From positions 56,548 through 120,547 of the forward strand of contig CAMNOV010000001.1 of NCBI GenBank assembly GCA_946547105.1: a stretch of DNA of 64,000 bases, read 5' to 3'. This document shows positions 54,467 to 61,508 of the stretch, piece by piece (position 1 is the stretch's first letter; the number at the start of each line of letters is the position of its first letter). The notes beneath the pieces were generated by a model. That model had not been told where the DNA came from. It made no database searches and saw nothing but the letters and a program-made list of their open reading frames with translations. The DNA comes from an uncultured Clostridia bacterium (GTDB taxonomy: Bacteria; Bacillota; Clostridia; Oscillospirales; Oscillospiraceae). The position numbers and the translations under genes were made by a program.

Positions 54467-56221
54467 ATGAGGGGATTGCCATCGATCGGCGTCAAGAGCA
54501 CGGCGCGGATCAGCACCGACGTTTTCCAGGGCATCCGGAACGCAATTAAGATCGGAGACGGAGAGTGGAGCTTCACCGAGAATATGAGCTCTGCACACTA
54601 TCCGATGCTGGCCAACCGGGGCAAGAGAGGCGTCGTGGGGACGCTGATCGCGCCGGGCGGACTGCTGGAAAAGGACGCGCTGGCCTATGTGGACAACGGG
54701 ACGCTGTACTACAACGGGCAGCCGACGGGCCTCACCGACCTGAGCGCCGGGGAAAAGCAGATGGTCAGCATGGGCGCCTTCCTCTGTATCTGGCCGGATA
54801 AGGTATACTATAACACCGCAAACGGAAACGACCTCGGCTCTATGGAGGCGAGCTACAGCACGACAGGGAGCATCAGCTTCAGCGCGTGCCGCAGCGACGG
54901 CAGCACCTACGACAACGTGATCAGCAGCGACAGCGAACCGGAGCACGGCTCCTGCGACGTCTGGATCGACACGAGCGGGACGCCCGTCGCCATGGAGTGG
55001 AGCACCAGCACGGGCGGCTGGGTGGAGATCCCGATGATGTACACCAAGCTGACCTTCACCAGCCAGGGGACAATCCCGAACCTGTTCAAGGAGTACGACG
55101 GCGTAAGCATCTCCGGCGCCGCTTTTGACGACGCCAACGGCGACAAGGTGATCTATGCGCTCGGCGGCGAGAGCGAGACAGCTTACGACTACATCGTGAT
55201 CGTGGGGCTGCTGGAGACGGCCATGACGCAGGAGACCGGGAGCATCACGATCCAGCGGAAAATCCCAAACCTGGATTACGTCTGCGAATGCCAGAACAGA
55301 CTGTGGGGCTGCTACTATGGCCTCGACGGCGACGGAAAAAACCTGAACGAGATCTACTGCTGCGCGCTCGGCGATTTCAAGAACTGGCGCCAGTATCAGG
55401 GACTCAGCACAGACAGCTGGGCGGCTTCGGTCGGCTCCGACGGTGTATGGACCGGCGCGGCCAACTACCTCGGGCACCCGGTGTTCTTCAAGGAGAACGT
55501 GATCCACATGGTGACGGTGAGCTCCGCCGGCGCGCACCAGATCGACGAGACGATCTGCCGCGGTGTGCAGAAGAACTCCTGGCGCAGCATCCAGGTGGTC
55601 AACGAAACGCTGTACTACAAGAGCAGGGTGGACGTGTGCGCCTGGCAGGGAGGCTTTCCGCAGTCGGTCAGCGAAGCGCTGGGCGACGAGAAATACTACG
55701 AGGCGGCCGCCGGCTCCTTCGGCGGACGGTATTATATCTCCATGCGCGACGGAAACAACGCCTGGCATCTGTTCGTTTACGATATCTCCCGGGGCATCTG
55801 GCTGAGAGAGGACGCGCTGCACGCGCTTTGCTTTGCCAAGGTGGACGACGAGATCTACTGCATCGACGCAGCGAGCAAAAAGCTGCTTGCCATCAACGGC
55901 ACGACCGGGACGTCCGAGGACACGGTATCGTGGCAGGCAGTGAGCGGGATCCAGTACTACGAGTACCCGGACAGGAAGTACATCAGCCGCTTCAATATCC
56001 GCCTGATGATGGAGAGCGGGGCCAGCTTCAGCGTGTATCTGCAGTACGACAGCGACGGCGTGTGGCACAATTGCGGCACGCTGCGCCGCGCGCAGACCGG
56101 CACGGTGACGCTGCCGATCCGGCCGAGACGCTGCGACCATATGCAGATGAAGATTGCGGGACAGGGGAATGTGCGCGTGTTCAGTATCACGCGGATCCTG
56201 GAGGTGGGTTCCGATAAATAA
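54467..56221 (+). CDS. Tail hub or stopper-like beta-propeller protein
   Basis: A 584-aa beta-rich protein with many W/Y-containing blades (CQNRLWGCYYG, AYDYIVIVG, DEIYCIDAASKK). The order after the adaptor matches podovirus tail hub or DNA-stabilising proteins (P22 gp10-like). Full length. It ends 2 codons after GGAGGTG, which may be the RBS of the next gene. Confidence 0.65.
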   Translation: MRGLPSIGVKSTARISTDVFQGIRNAIKIGDGEWSFTENMSSAHYPMLANRGKRGVVGTLIAPGGLLEKDALAYVDNGTLYYNGQPTGLTDLSAGEKQMVSMGAFLCIWPDKVYYNTANGNDLGSMEASYSTTGSISFSACRSDGSTYDNVISSDSEPEHGSCDVWIDTSGTPVAMEWSTSTGGWVEIPMMYTKLTFTSQGTIPNLFKEYDGVSISGAAFDDANGDKVIYALGGESETAYDYIVIVGLLETAMTQETGSITIQRKIPNLDYVCECQNRLWGCYYGLDGDGKNLNEIYCCALGDFKNWRQYQGLSTDSWAASVGSDGVWTGAANYLGHPVFFKENVIHMVTVSSAGAHQIDETICRGVQKNSWRSIQVVNETLYYKSRVDVCAWQGGFPQSVSEALGDEKYYEAAAGSFGGRYYISMRDGNNAWHLFVYDISRGIWLREDALHALCFAKVDDEIYCIDAASKKLLAINGTTGTSEDTVSWQAVSGIQYYEYPDRKYISRFNIRLMMESGASFSVYLQYDSDGVWHNCGTLRRAQTGTVTLPIRPRRCDHMQMKIAGQGNVRVFSITRILEVGSDK

Positions 56222-56993
56222 CATCTATGAGCAGCCGCCGATCCTGCGAGGGACGCCGGCGGAGCAGACGGTGCAGCTGCGGGACTACCTGGCCCGCATG
56301 GTCCGGGACATCAGAGCGGCCAGCTCTCCGGATGTGATCCGTCAGATCACGGAGGCGAGCGTCCGCGAGGCGTACAAAAACGAAGCGGCAGGCAGCCTGG
56401 AAAAGGCGAAGAACAGGATCGCGGCGCTCAAGGCGCTGATCCTCAAGACGGCTGACGACGTTTATCAGTACGTCGATCAAATCGTAACGGAACTCAACAG
56501 CGTGTATATTGCCAAGAGTGAGTTCGGCGAATACACGGAGACGATCCAGAGAATCATCGAGGAAACGGCCAGAGGGACCGTGGAAAGCTACCATTACACG
56601 GAGCTGATCGAGGCGCTCGGCGGAGATCTGGAGGACCTGGAGAGCGCGGTAACGATGATCAACGGACAGATCCGCCGCGGCGTCATTGAGGATCCGGAGA
56701 CGCATCAGCAGGTGCTCGGTATTGCGATCAGCGAGGAGCTGGAGCTCACCGGGCAGACGGTCGAAGAAAACGGCCTCGTATATTACTGCCTGGCACCGGG
56801 ACAGACGCTGGGCTTGTACACGAGCACCGGCTGGCAGTTTTGGATCAATGGTTATAAAGCCGGCTGGTTCAACAGCGGCGACGGGAAGCTGCACGTGGCC
56901 AATGTGCAGATCGAGAACTCGCTGCAGATCGGCGCCGGCTGGATCATGACGGCGGCCGGAGGCCTCGGCATCCGATACACAGGAGGGACATGA
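56169..56993 (+). CDS. Tail fibre or tail-spike base protein
   Basis: About 274 aa from ATG 56169 (the frame is open from ATG 56154). A helical N-terminal half with VRDIRAASSPD and a coiled segment precedes a beta-rich C-terminus (GKLHVANVQIENSLQIGAGW). Start unclear: GGAGGTGG lies just before an in-frame ATA at 56214, which would give a start at INNIYEQPPILRG. Likely part of the tail tip. Family unknown. Confidence 0.65.
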   Translation: MCACSVSRGSWRWVPINNIYEQPPILRGTPAEQTVQLRDYLARMVRDIRAASSPDVIRQITEASVREAYKNEAAGSLEKAKNRIAALKALILKTADDVYQYVDQIVTELNSVYIAKSEFGEYTETIQRIIEETARGTVESYHYTELIEALGGDLEDLESAVTMINGQIRRGVIEDPETHQQVLGIAISEELELTGQTVEENGLVYYCLAPGQTLGLYTSTGWQFWINGYKAGWFNSGDGKLHVANVQIENSLQIGAGWIMTAAGGLGIRYTGGT

Positions 56994-57712
56994 TGAGTAA
57001 AACAACGGAAGCGGTCAGACTGGCCGTGCAGATGGCGAACGATCCGAAGTACGGATATGACCAGGCCAAGCGCTGGGGACCGGACTATGACTGTTCGTCC
57101 TTCATCACCGATGTGTGGGAGCGGGTCGGCGTCAAGCTCAAAAGCGCCGGCGCGAGCTACACGGGAAACTTCCGCGGCGTCGCCCAGGGACTTGGCTTCC
57201 GGGACGTCACGAAGCAGGTCGACGTGAGCAGCGGTGCCGGCCTGCAGTTGGGCGACGTCCTGCTGAACGAGCGAGCGCACATGGCGATGTTCATCGGCAA
57301 CGGTCAGCTCGTGCATGCAAGCATCAACGAGAAGGGAACCGTCACAGGCGGCCAGACCGGAGATCAGACCGGCAGGGAAATTTGCACGCGCGGGTATTAT
57401 AACTTCCCGTGGGACTGCGTGCTTCGGTACGGAGCAGAGGCGGAGAAGAGCGAGGAAAGCAAAACTTCGCCTGCCAGTAAGACAGATGATCTGCCGACGC
57501 TACGGCGCGGCGTGTACAAAAATCTAAGCGTGCTGGCCATGCAGGCCGTCCTGATCACTCGCGGATTCGACTGCGGCGATGACGGTGCCGACAGCGATTT
57601 CGGCGAGAATACGGAGAAAGCGGTCATGGCATTCCAAGAACACTATCGCCTTGAGGTCGACGGCGTATGCGGCCCCATCACCTGGGGCTGTCTGCTGGGG
57701 GTGAGAAAATGA
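56990..57712 (+). CDS. Endolysin, NlpC/P60-type peptidase with peptidoglycan-binding domain
   Basis: A 240-aa lysin. The catalytic domain (about 1-145) has Cys35 in DYDCSSFITDV, then His in ERAHMAMFIGNGQLVHAS. A C-terminal PG-binding_1 domain (about 170-240) has DFGENTEKAVMAFQEHYRL and VCGPITWG. It would cleave host peptidoglycan peptide bonds at lysis once the holin opens the membrane. Overlaps its neighbours by 4 bases each. Confidence 0.9.
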   Translation: MMSKTTEAVRLAVQMANDPKYGYDQAKRWGPDYDCSSFITDVWERVGVKLKSAGASYTGNFRGVAQGLGFRDVTKQVDVSSGAGLQLGDVLLNERAHMAMFIGNGQLVHASINEKGTVTGGQTGDQTGREICTRGYYNFPWDCVLRYGAEAEKSEESKTSPASKTDDLPTLRRGVYKNLSVLAMQAVLITRGFDCGDDGADSDFGENTEKAVMAFQEHYRLEVDGVCGPITWGCLLGVRK

Positions 57713-58941
57713 TTGCGAAGGTGAGCGGATCCCATTGTAAGATTCTAAATACAGAGCAGCTTGCTGCCGGCAGCGTCGGCATCTACCCGATCACGGTGCA
57801 GCTCAGCGAGGAGTGGCAGGAGCTCGACGGGGTGATTGCAGTCTTCTCGACCTATGGCGTCTCGATCGACGTCAACGTTTCGGGAGACGGCGCGGTGATC
57901 AAGATCCCGCATGAGGTGTTGGAGGTCGACGACGCGCCCGTGCATCTTGGATTCGATGGGAAGCGGCAGGACGGGACTGTAGTGCGCAGGACCGTGCCGG
58001 TCCTTCTTGGAAATGCAGCCCACACGCTGTCGCCGTCCGATGAGAACGAGGGGGAGGTGACGCCGAGCCTGGTCGCACAGATTCAGGCAATTGCAAATGC
58101 CCTTTCCGTCTCTGCCTCCAAGAGCGGCAACACCGTGACGATCACGATCACAAGACACAATTCCACGACCGGGGAGACTGACACCGAGACCGTAACCTTA
58201 AACGACGGAGACAAAGGAGATAAGGGAGACAAAGGAGACAAAGGAGATAAGGGCGACAAGGGCGACAAGGGAAATACCGGCGCAACAGGCGCCGCCGGCA
58301 AAGATGGATCCCAGTTCTGGTTTACCTCTACAGAACCGATTCTGGTTTCTGAGTCCATCGGAGGCGGAGGCGATGCGGGGCTCACTTCCCTGGGAGGCGG
58401 ATTTAGCCCGATCAGCATCCCGATCAGCATTTCCTATTGGCAGTTCACGATCAGCGATCTGTCCGGACCGAGCACTGGTTCCACGCCGAAGGAAGGAGAC
58501 ATCGTTTTCTGCGGCACGTACTATTATGAGATCTCTTTTATCTCCGGAAGCTACGCGCGGGCATATGCCAGACAGAACCTTAAAGGAGATACTGGCGAGA
58601 CCGGCGCGACGGGTCCAACCGGCGCGACGGGATCGCAGGGGCCTCAGGGCGAACAAGGACCTGCTGGGCCTGCTGGTGCTGACGGCGCACAAGGCGAAAA
58701 GGGAGACAAGGGCGATAAAGGCGACACGGGTGCCACGGGAGCAACAGGGGCCACTGGCAATACTGGCCCTCAAGGTCCCGCAGGCGCTGACGGCGACGAC
58801 GGGACGACCTTCACGCCGAGCGTTTCTTCCGCGGGGGTCATCAGCTGGACGAACGACGGCGGGAAGACAAACCCGCAGAGCGTCGACCTGGTGTCCGCGG
58901 TCATCAATGCGCTGCCGAGCGCCGTGGGGGTGATGTTCTAA
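57709..58941 (+). CDS. Collagen-like tail fibre protein
   Basis: A 410-aa protein. The N-terminal domain (about 1-115, FSTYGVSIDVNVSGDG then VHLGFDGKRQDGT) probably attaches to the tail. Two Gly-X-Y regions follow: near 166-200 with GDKGDK repeats and near 290-370 with GATGPTGATG and GPQGEQGPAG types. Between them is a globular domain. The C-terminus (AVINALPSAVGVMF) may trimerise. ATG overlaps the endolysin stop. Likely host-binding fibre. Confidence 0.88.
   Translation: MIAKVSGSHCKILNTEQLAAGSVGIYPITVQLSEEWQELDGVIAVFSTYGVSIDVNVSGDGAVIKIPHEVLEVDDAPVHLGFDGKRQDGTVVRRTVPVLLGNAAHTLSPSDENEGEVTPSLVAQIQAIANALSVSASKSGNTVTITITRHNSTTGETDTETVTLNDGDKGDKGDKGDKGDKGDKGDKGNTGATGAAGKDGSQFWFTSTEPILVSESIGGGGDAGLTSLGGGFSPISIPISISYWQFTISDLSGPSTGSTPKEGDIVFCGTYYYEISFISGSYARAYARQNLKGDTGETGATGPTGATGSQGPQGEQGPAGPAGADGAQGEKGDKGDKGDTGATGATGATGNTGPQGPAGADGDDGTTFTPSVSSAGVISWTNDGGKTNPQSVDLVSAVINALPSAVGVMF
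58207..58270 (+). repeat. Tandem 9-bp repeats coding Gly-Asp-Lys
   Basis: About seven units of the GGAGACAAA / GGCGACAAG type in phase with codons. Slippage would change the fibre by whole tripeptides without a frameshift. Confidence 0.85.
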
Positions 58942-59166
58942 ATGAGCAAGAGAGCCTGGCTCGGAAAAAGCAAGAAGACTCTCGAGAGCATCAGTAAAGA
59001 ACAGATACGGCGCGTAGAAGATCCGACGCTCAGAACCATCCTCATTTTTCGAATTGAAAAAAATATGACGGTGTCTGAGATATCCGATGAATTGCACTAC
59101 TGCCTTCGACACACATACAGGCTAATTAAAAAGGCTGCGCAAGCGGCCAAAGAAAGGATGAACTGA
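58942..59166 (+). CDS. Small HTH protein in the lysis region
   Basis: A 74-aa basic protein with a C-terminal helix-turn-helix (MTVSEISDELHYCLRHTYRLIKKAA), similar to sigma region 4 or ArpU-like phage regulators. It starts immediately after the fibre stop. A DNA-binding role is inferred; more AT-rich than neighbours. Confidence 0.68.
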   Translation: MSKRAWLGKSKKTLESISKEQIRRVEDPTLRTILIFRIEKNMTVSEISDELHYCLRHTYRLIKKAAQAAKERMN

Positions 59167-59168
59167 AC

Positions 59169-59504
59169 ATGGAAGCGTACAAGGAAAGAATGATCGAGGA
59201 GTACAAGCAGCTCAAGGAGCGGTACAATAAGCTGCACCGCCTGCTCGTGAAGTACGACGCAGGAACGCTTGACTTCACGCTGAACTGCCCGGTTGATCTG
59301 CTTCGCAGGCAGGCAGAGGCCATGTGGGACTATCTGTATATTCTGGAGGTCCGGGCAGAAATCGAAGGCGTTCCGCTGGAAGACCTCGGCGAAAGTGTCA
59401 GTGCTGAACCGATTGACGCCTCGCCGATCGACCTCTCGCCGTTCAAACCGATCGCCCCGATCCCGACCCCTCGGCCTGTTGAGCCGATCAAAGAAGACAA
59501 ATAA
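59169..59504 (+). CDS. Phage protein, coiled coil with Pro-rich tail
   Basis: A 111-aa protein. A helical N-terminal half (YKQLKERYNKLHRLLVKYD) is followed by a Pro/Ile-rich tail (PIAPIPTPRPVEPIKEDK). Similar small proteins precede holins in gut phages. Function unknown. Confidence 0.68.
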   Translation: MEAYKERMIEEYKQLKERYNKLHRLLVKYDAGTLDFTLNCPVDLLRRQAEAMWDYLYILEVRAEIEGVPLEDLGESVSAEPIDASPIDLSPFKPIAPIPTPRPVEPIKEDK

Positions 59505-59523
59505 GAGCAAAGGAGAAATAACA

Positions 59524-60006
59524 ATGAATGCACCTGATAAAGCAACCGAAATCAAGGCCGCAATCACAATGATGATCACTTTCTTCACTTCCCTTTGGGG
59601 CTGGCTCGGATGGGCTGTGATCGTCTTTCTGTTCTGCCTGGTCATGGACTACATCACCGGGTCCTGGGCAGCCAGAGCAAAAGGGGAGTGGTCAAGCAAG
59701 ATCGCCCGAGAGGGCCTGTGGCATAAGCTGGGCGAGATCGTCGCACTGCTGGTCGCAGCCATGTGCGACATCGCGGTAAAAGTTATCCTTGAAAGCACTG
59801 CGGCGCCGCTCCTGGGGACGATCCAGTACGAGAATTATTTGACAATGATCGTGGCCATCTGGTACATATTTACGGAGCTCGGCTCTATTATTGAAAATGC
59901 AGGTGAGCTGGGAGCTCCGATCCCGAAATGGCTGACGAAGGGAATCGCAAAATTTAGAGGGAAAATTGACGACGCAATCCCGGAGGAAGCAAAAGAGACT
60001 GAATAA
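59524..60006 (+). CDS. Phage holin
   Basis: A 160-aa membrane protein. Transmembrane segments at about 25-45 (GWLGWAVIVFLFCLVMDY), 68-90 and 100-120, and the motif MDYITGSWAARAKGEWSS typical of the toxin-secretion/phage lysis holin family. It makes membrane lesions that release the endolysin. AAAGGAG precedes the ATG. Last phage gene before attR. Confidence 0.9.
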   Translation: MNAPDKATEIKAAITMMITFFTSLWGWLGWAVIVFLFCLVMDYITGSWAARAKGEWSSKIAREGLWHKLGEIVALLVAAMCDIAVKVILESTAAPLLGTIQYENYLTMIVAIWYIFTELGSIIENAGELGAPIPKWLTKGIAKFRGKIDDAIPEEAKETE

Positions 60007-60010
60007 TACA

Positions 60011-60047
60011 ACAGCGCCTCGGCCTTCGCCGGGGCGCTGGTTTTTAT
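60011..60047 (+). terminator. Prophage right-end terminator
   Basis: CAGCGCC-2-GGC pairs with GCC-2-GGCGCTG around CTTC, followed by T5. It ends 19 bases before attR and shields the cotJC remainder from late phage transcription. Confidence 0.9.
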
Positions 60048-60065
60048 TATCTGTTTTTGGAACTT

Positions 60066-60076
60066 GGCGGACCGGA
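60066..60076 (+). repeat. attR core (right junction of the prophage)
   Basis: GGCGGACCGGA, identical to attL. Next base is T here and C at attL; both give Asp (GAT/GAC), so the protein is the same wherever exchange occurs in the core. Confidence 0.88.
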
Positions 60077-60572
60077 TGGGGAGCTTGGCGCTTCCATGCG
60101 TTATCTGAGCCAGCGCTTTTCCATGCCGTATCCCGAGCTGAAAGGGCTGCTGACCGATATCGGCACCGAAGAGCTGGGCCATCTGGAAATGGTCGGCGCG
60201 ATCATTCATCAGCTGACGCGGAGCATGAGCCCGGAAGAGATCAAGAAGGCAGGCTTTGACACCTATTTTGTCGATCACACCGCCGGCGTCTATCCGACGG
60301 CCGCTTCCGGCTTTCCATGGAACGCAGCCTCGATCGCTGTCAAGGGCGATGTCATCACCGACCTGAGCGAGGATATGGGCGCCGAGCAGAAAGCCCGCAC
60401 GACCTATGACAATATCCTGCGGCTTTCCGATGATCCCGACGTCAACAATGTCATCCGCTTCCTTCGTGAAAGGGAAGTGGTGCACTTCCAGCGCTTCGGC
60501 GAAGGGCTGCGGCTTGCCATGGATAAAATGGACAGCAAAAACTTCTATGCGGTCAATCCCGCTTTTGACTGA
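60066..60572 (+). CDS. cotJC: CotJC, 3' part (168 codons), beyond the prophage
   Basis: Starts in frame at GGPDGELGAS and continues to TGA 60570-60572. Mn-catalase-like metal sites remain: TEELGHLEMV (E..H) and REREVVHFQ (E..H). The frame opens at 60057 in phage DNA with no proper start or RBS, so it is not expressed as such. Together with codons 1-29 at 21367 it gives a 197-aa CotJC. No frameshift or stop has built up, which suggests that the joined gene is still under selection. Confidence 0.9.
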   Translation, partial: GGPDGELGASMRYLSQRFSMPYPELKGLLTDIGTEELGHLEMVGAIIHQLTRSMSPEEIKKAGFDTYFVDHTAGVYPTAASGFPWNAASIAVKGDVITDLSEDMGAEQKARTTYDNILRLSDDPDVNNVIRFLREREVVHFQRFGEGLRLAMDKMDSKNFYAVNPAFD

Positions 60573-60586
60573 AAGCGAAAATCATT

Positions 60587-60628
60587 CAGCCACGGAGCAT
60601 CGCTCACGATACTCCGTGGCCTTTTTTA
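60587..60628. terminator. Terminator after cotJC
   Basis: GCCACGGAG-1-ATCG pairs with CGAT-1-CTCCGTGGC, followed by T6. It also lies over the end of the convergent minus-strand gene. Confidence 0.88.
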
Positions 60629-61302
60629 CGGATGTAAAGGATGTTACTGACCAGATGGATACTGTACTTTTTGACGTAAGCTAAGTATTCCTCACGGTTG
60701 ATGTAATATTTTCTGCCCCAGGAGGCGATCCGGATCCATTGATCGTCCATCCCGGTAATGGTCACGTAATGAGCATGCGTCTGAGGTCCCGGGATATATG
60801 CGCCGTCGCTGCGCTGAACGTAGAACCTCAGCTGATGATGCTGCCAGAAAAGAGGGAAGTTCGGGCCGATGGAAAAAATAACGGGTATATCCTGTTCCAA
60901 CAGTTCCTGGACCGAAGACCAAAGCCTGGCGTAAGGAACGCCCCAGAATGCGAAAAAGGGGAGCCGGTATTTCAAAAAGAAAGCGTTGATGCCGATCGCC
61001 AGGCTGACTCCGTTGATACCGTGTCCGGGGATCAGCGGGAAATATTTTTTTCTGTATTCATGCAGGAGTGAAAGATACTGCTGCCGGTCCAAAGGCCAGA
61101 CGGAGGGAAACATAGCGTTTTGACCGCGCTGTCTAGGATCCGCATGATAGCGGCATAGATAGAGAAACAGGTCCAGCGCGGCAATCGCGCCGCAGCCAAC
61201 CGTCCGCTCCGTTTTGTTTTCCGAACACATTTGATTGCCGCCATAGCTGACGGCCGGACCGTTCGAAACGGAAACATACGGATGTTTGAGTTGGAAGAGC
61301 AT
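60604..61302 (-). CDS. C39-like (papain-fold) protein, putative
   Basis: A 232-aa protein. RTVGCGAIAALDLFLYL near 35-50 places a Cys at the start of a helix, and HAHYVTITGMDDQWIRIASWG near 177-197 gives a His and then a polar residue, the order of C39-type peptidases. No signal peptide. GAAAGGAAG precedes the ATG. It converges with the cotJ operon. Activity unproven. Confidence 0.6.
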   Translation of the reverse strand: MLFQLKHPYVSVSNGPAVSYGGNQMCSENKTERTVGCGAIAALDLFLYLCRYHADPRQRGQNAMFPSVWPLDRQQYLSLLHEYRKKYFPLIPGHGINGVSLAIGINAFFLKYRLPFFAFWGVPYARLWSSVQELLEQDIPVIFSIGPNFPLFWQHHQLRFYVQRSDGAYIPGPQTHAHYVTITGMDDQWIRIASWGRKYYINREEYLAYVKKYSIHLVSNILYIRKKGHGVS

Positions 61303-61332
61303 GTTTTCATCTTCCTTTCTATTGCTGAGATC

Positions 61333-61361
61333 AGTATATCAGCAGGCAGCCGTTTGCGCAA
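61333..61361 (-). promoter_or_regulatory. SigA-type promoter of the C39-like gene
   Basis: On the minus strand: TTGCGC, 17-bp spacer, TATACT, about 30 bases before the ATG. Confidence 0.7.
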
Positions 61362-61406
61362 GCCGGCAATCTAATTCTTATGATCCTTAGGAATTTTCTG
61401 TTTTCC

Positions 61407-61435
61407 TTGAAAATACAAAACATATGGTGTATAAT
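61407..61435 (+). promoter_or_regulatory. SigA-type promoter of the LCP gene
   Basis: TTGAAA, 17-bp spacer, TATAAT, giving a leader of about 65 bases before ATG 61509. Confidence 0.82.
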
Positions 61436-61508
61436 GCTAAAAGATTTTTTGAAAGGATCACTTGTAGCGTTTTACGTTACATTTTACTATACAGCGAGGA
61501 TAACCGTT

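Larger units (their letters stand above)
21454..60065 (+). mobile_element. 38.6-kb temperate podovirus-like prophage inserted in cotJC
   Basis: Bounded by an 11-bp direct repeat whose two outer flanks join into one cotJC reading frame. It carries a serine integrase at the left edge, repressor and Cro-like control, an early operon, packaging, head, tail and lysis genes, and a terminator 19 bases before attR. No gene in the late region looks broken, so the phage may be functional. Most genes run in the direction of cotJ. Capsid type (N4-gp56), P22-like portal and absence of tail tube, sheath and tape measure point to a short-tailed virion. Confidence 0.93.

Noticed and set aside
53954-56224. 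756-aa minus-strand frame across the tail genes
   Set aside because: Spans several well-supported plus-strand genes and intergenic hairpins; shadow only.
58207-58270. CRISPR-like tandem repeat
   Set aside because: Units are 9 bp, contiguous and in codon phase; there are no spacers.
58198-59112. Minus-strand frame opposite the collagen-like fibre
   Set aside because: Caused by 9-bp repeat periodicity; no start signals.
60057-60572. Independent gene starting at 60057
   Set aside because: No RBS or proper start in phage DNA; from 60066 on it is clearly the 3' part of cotJC.
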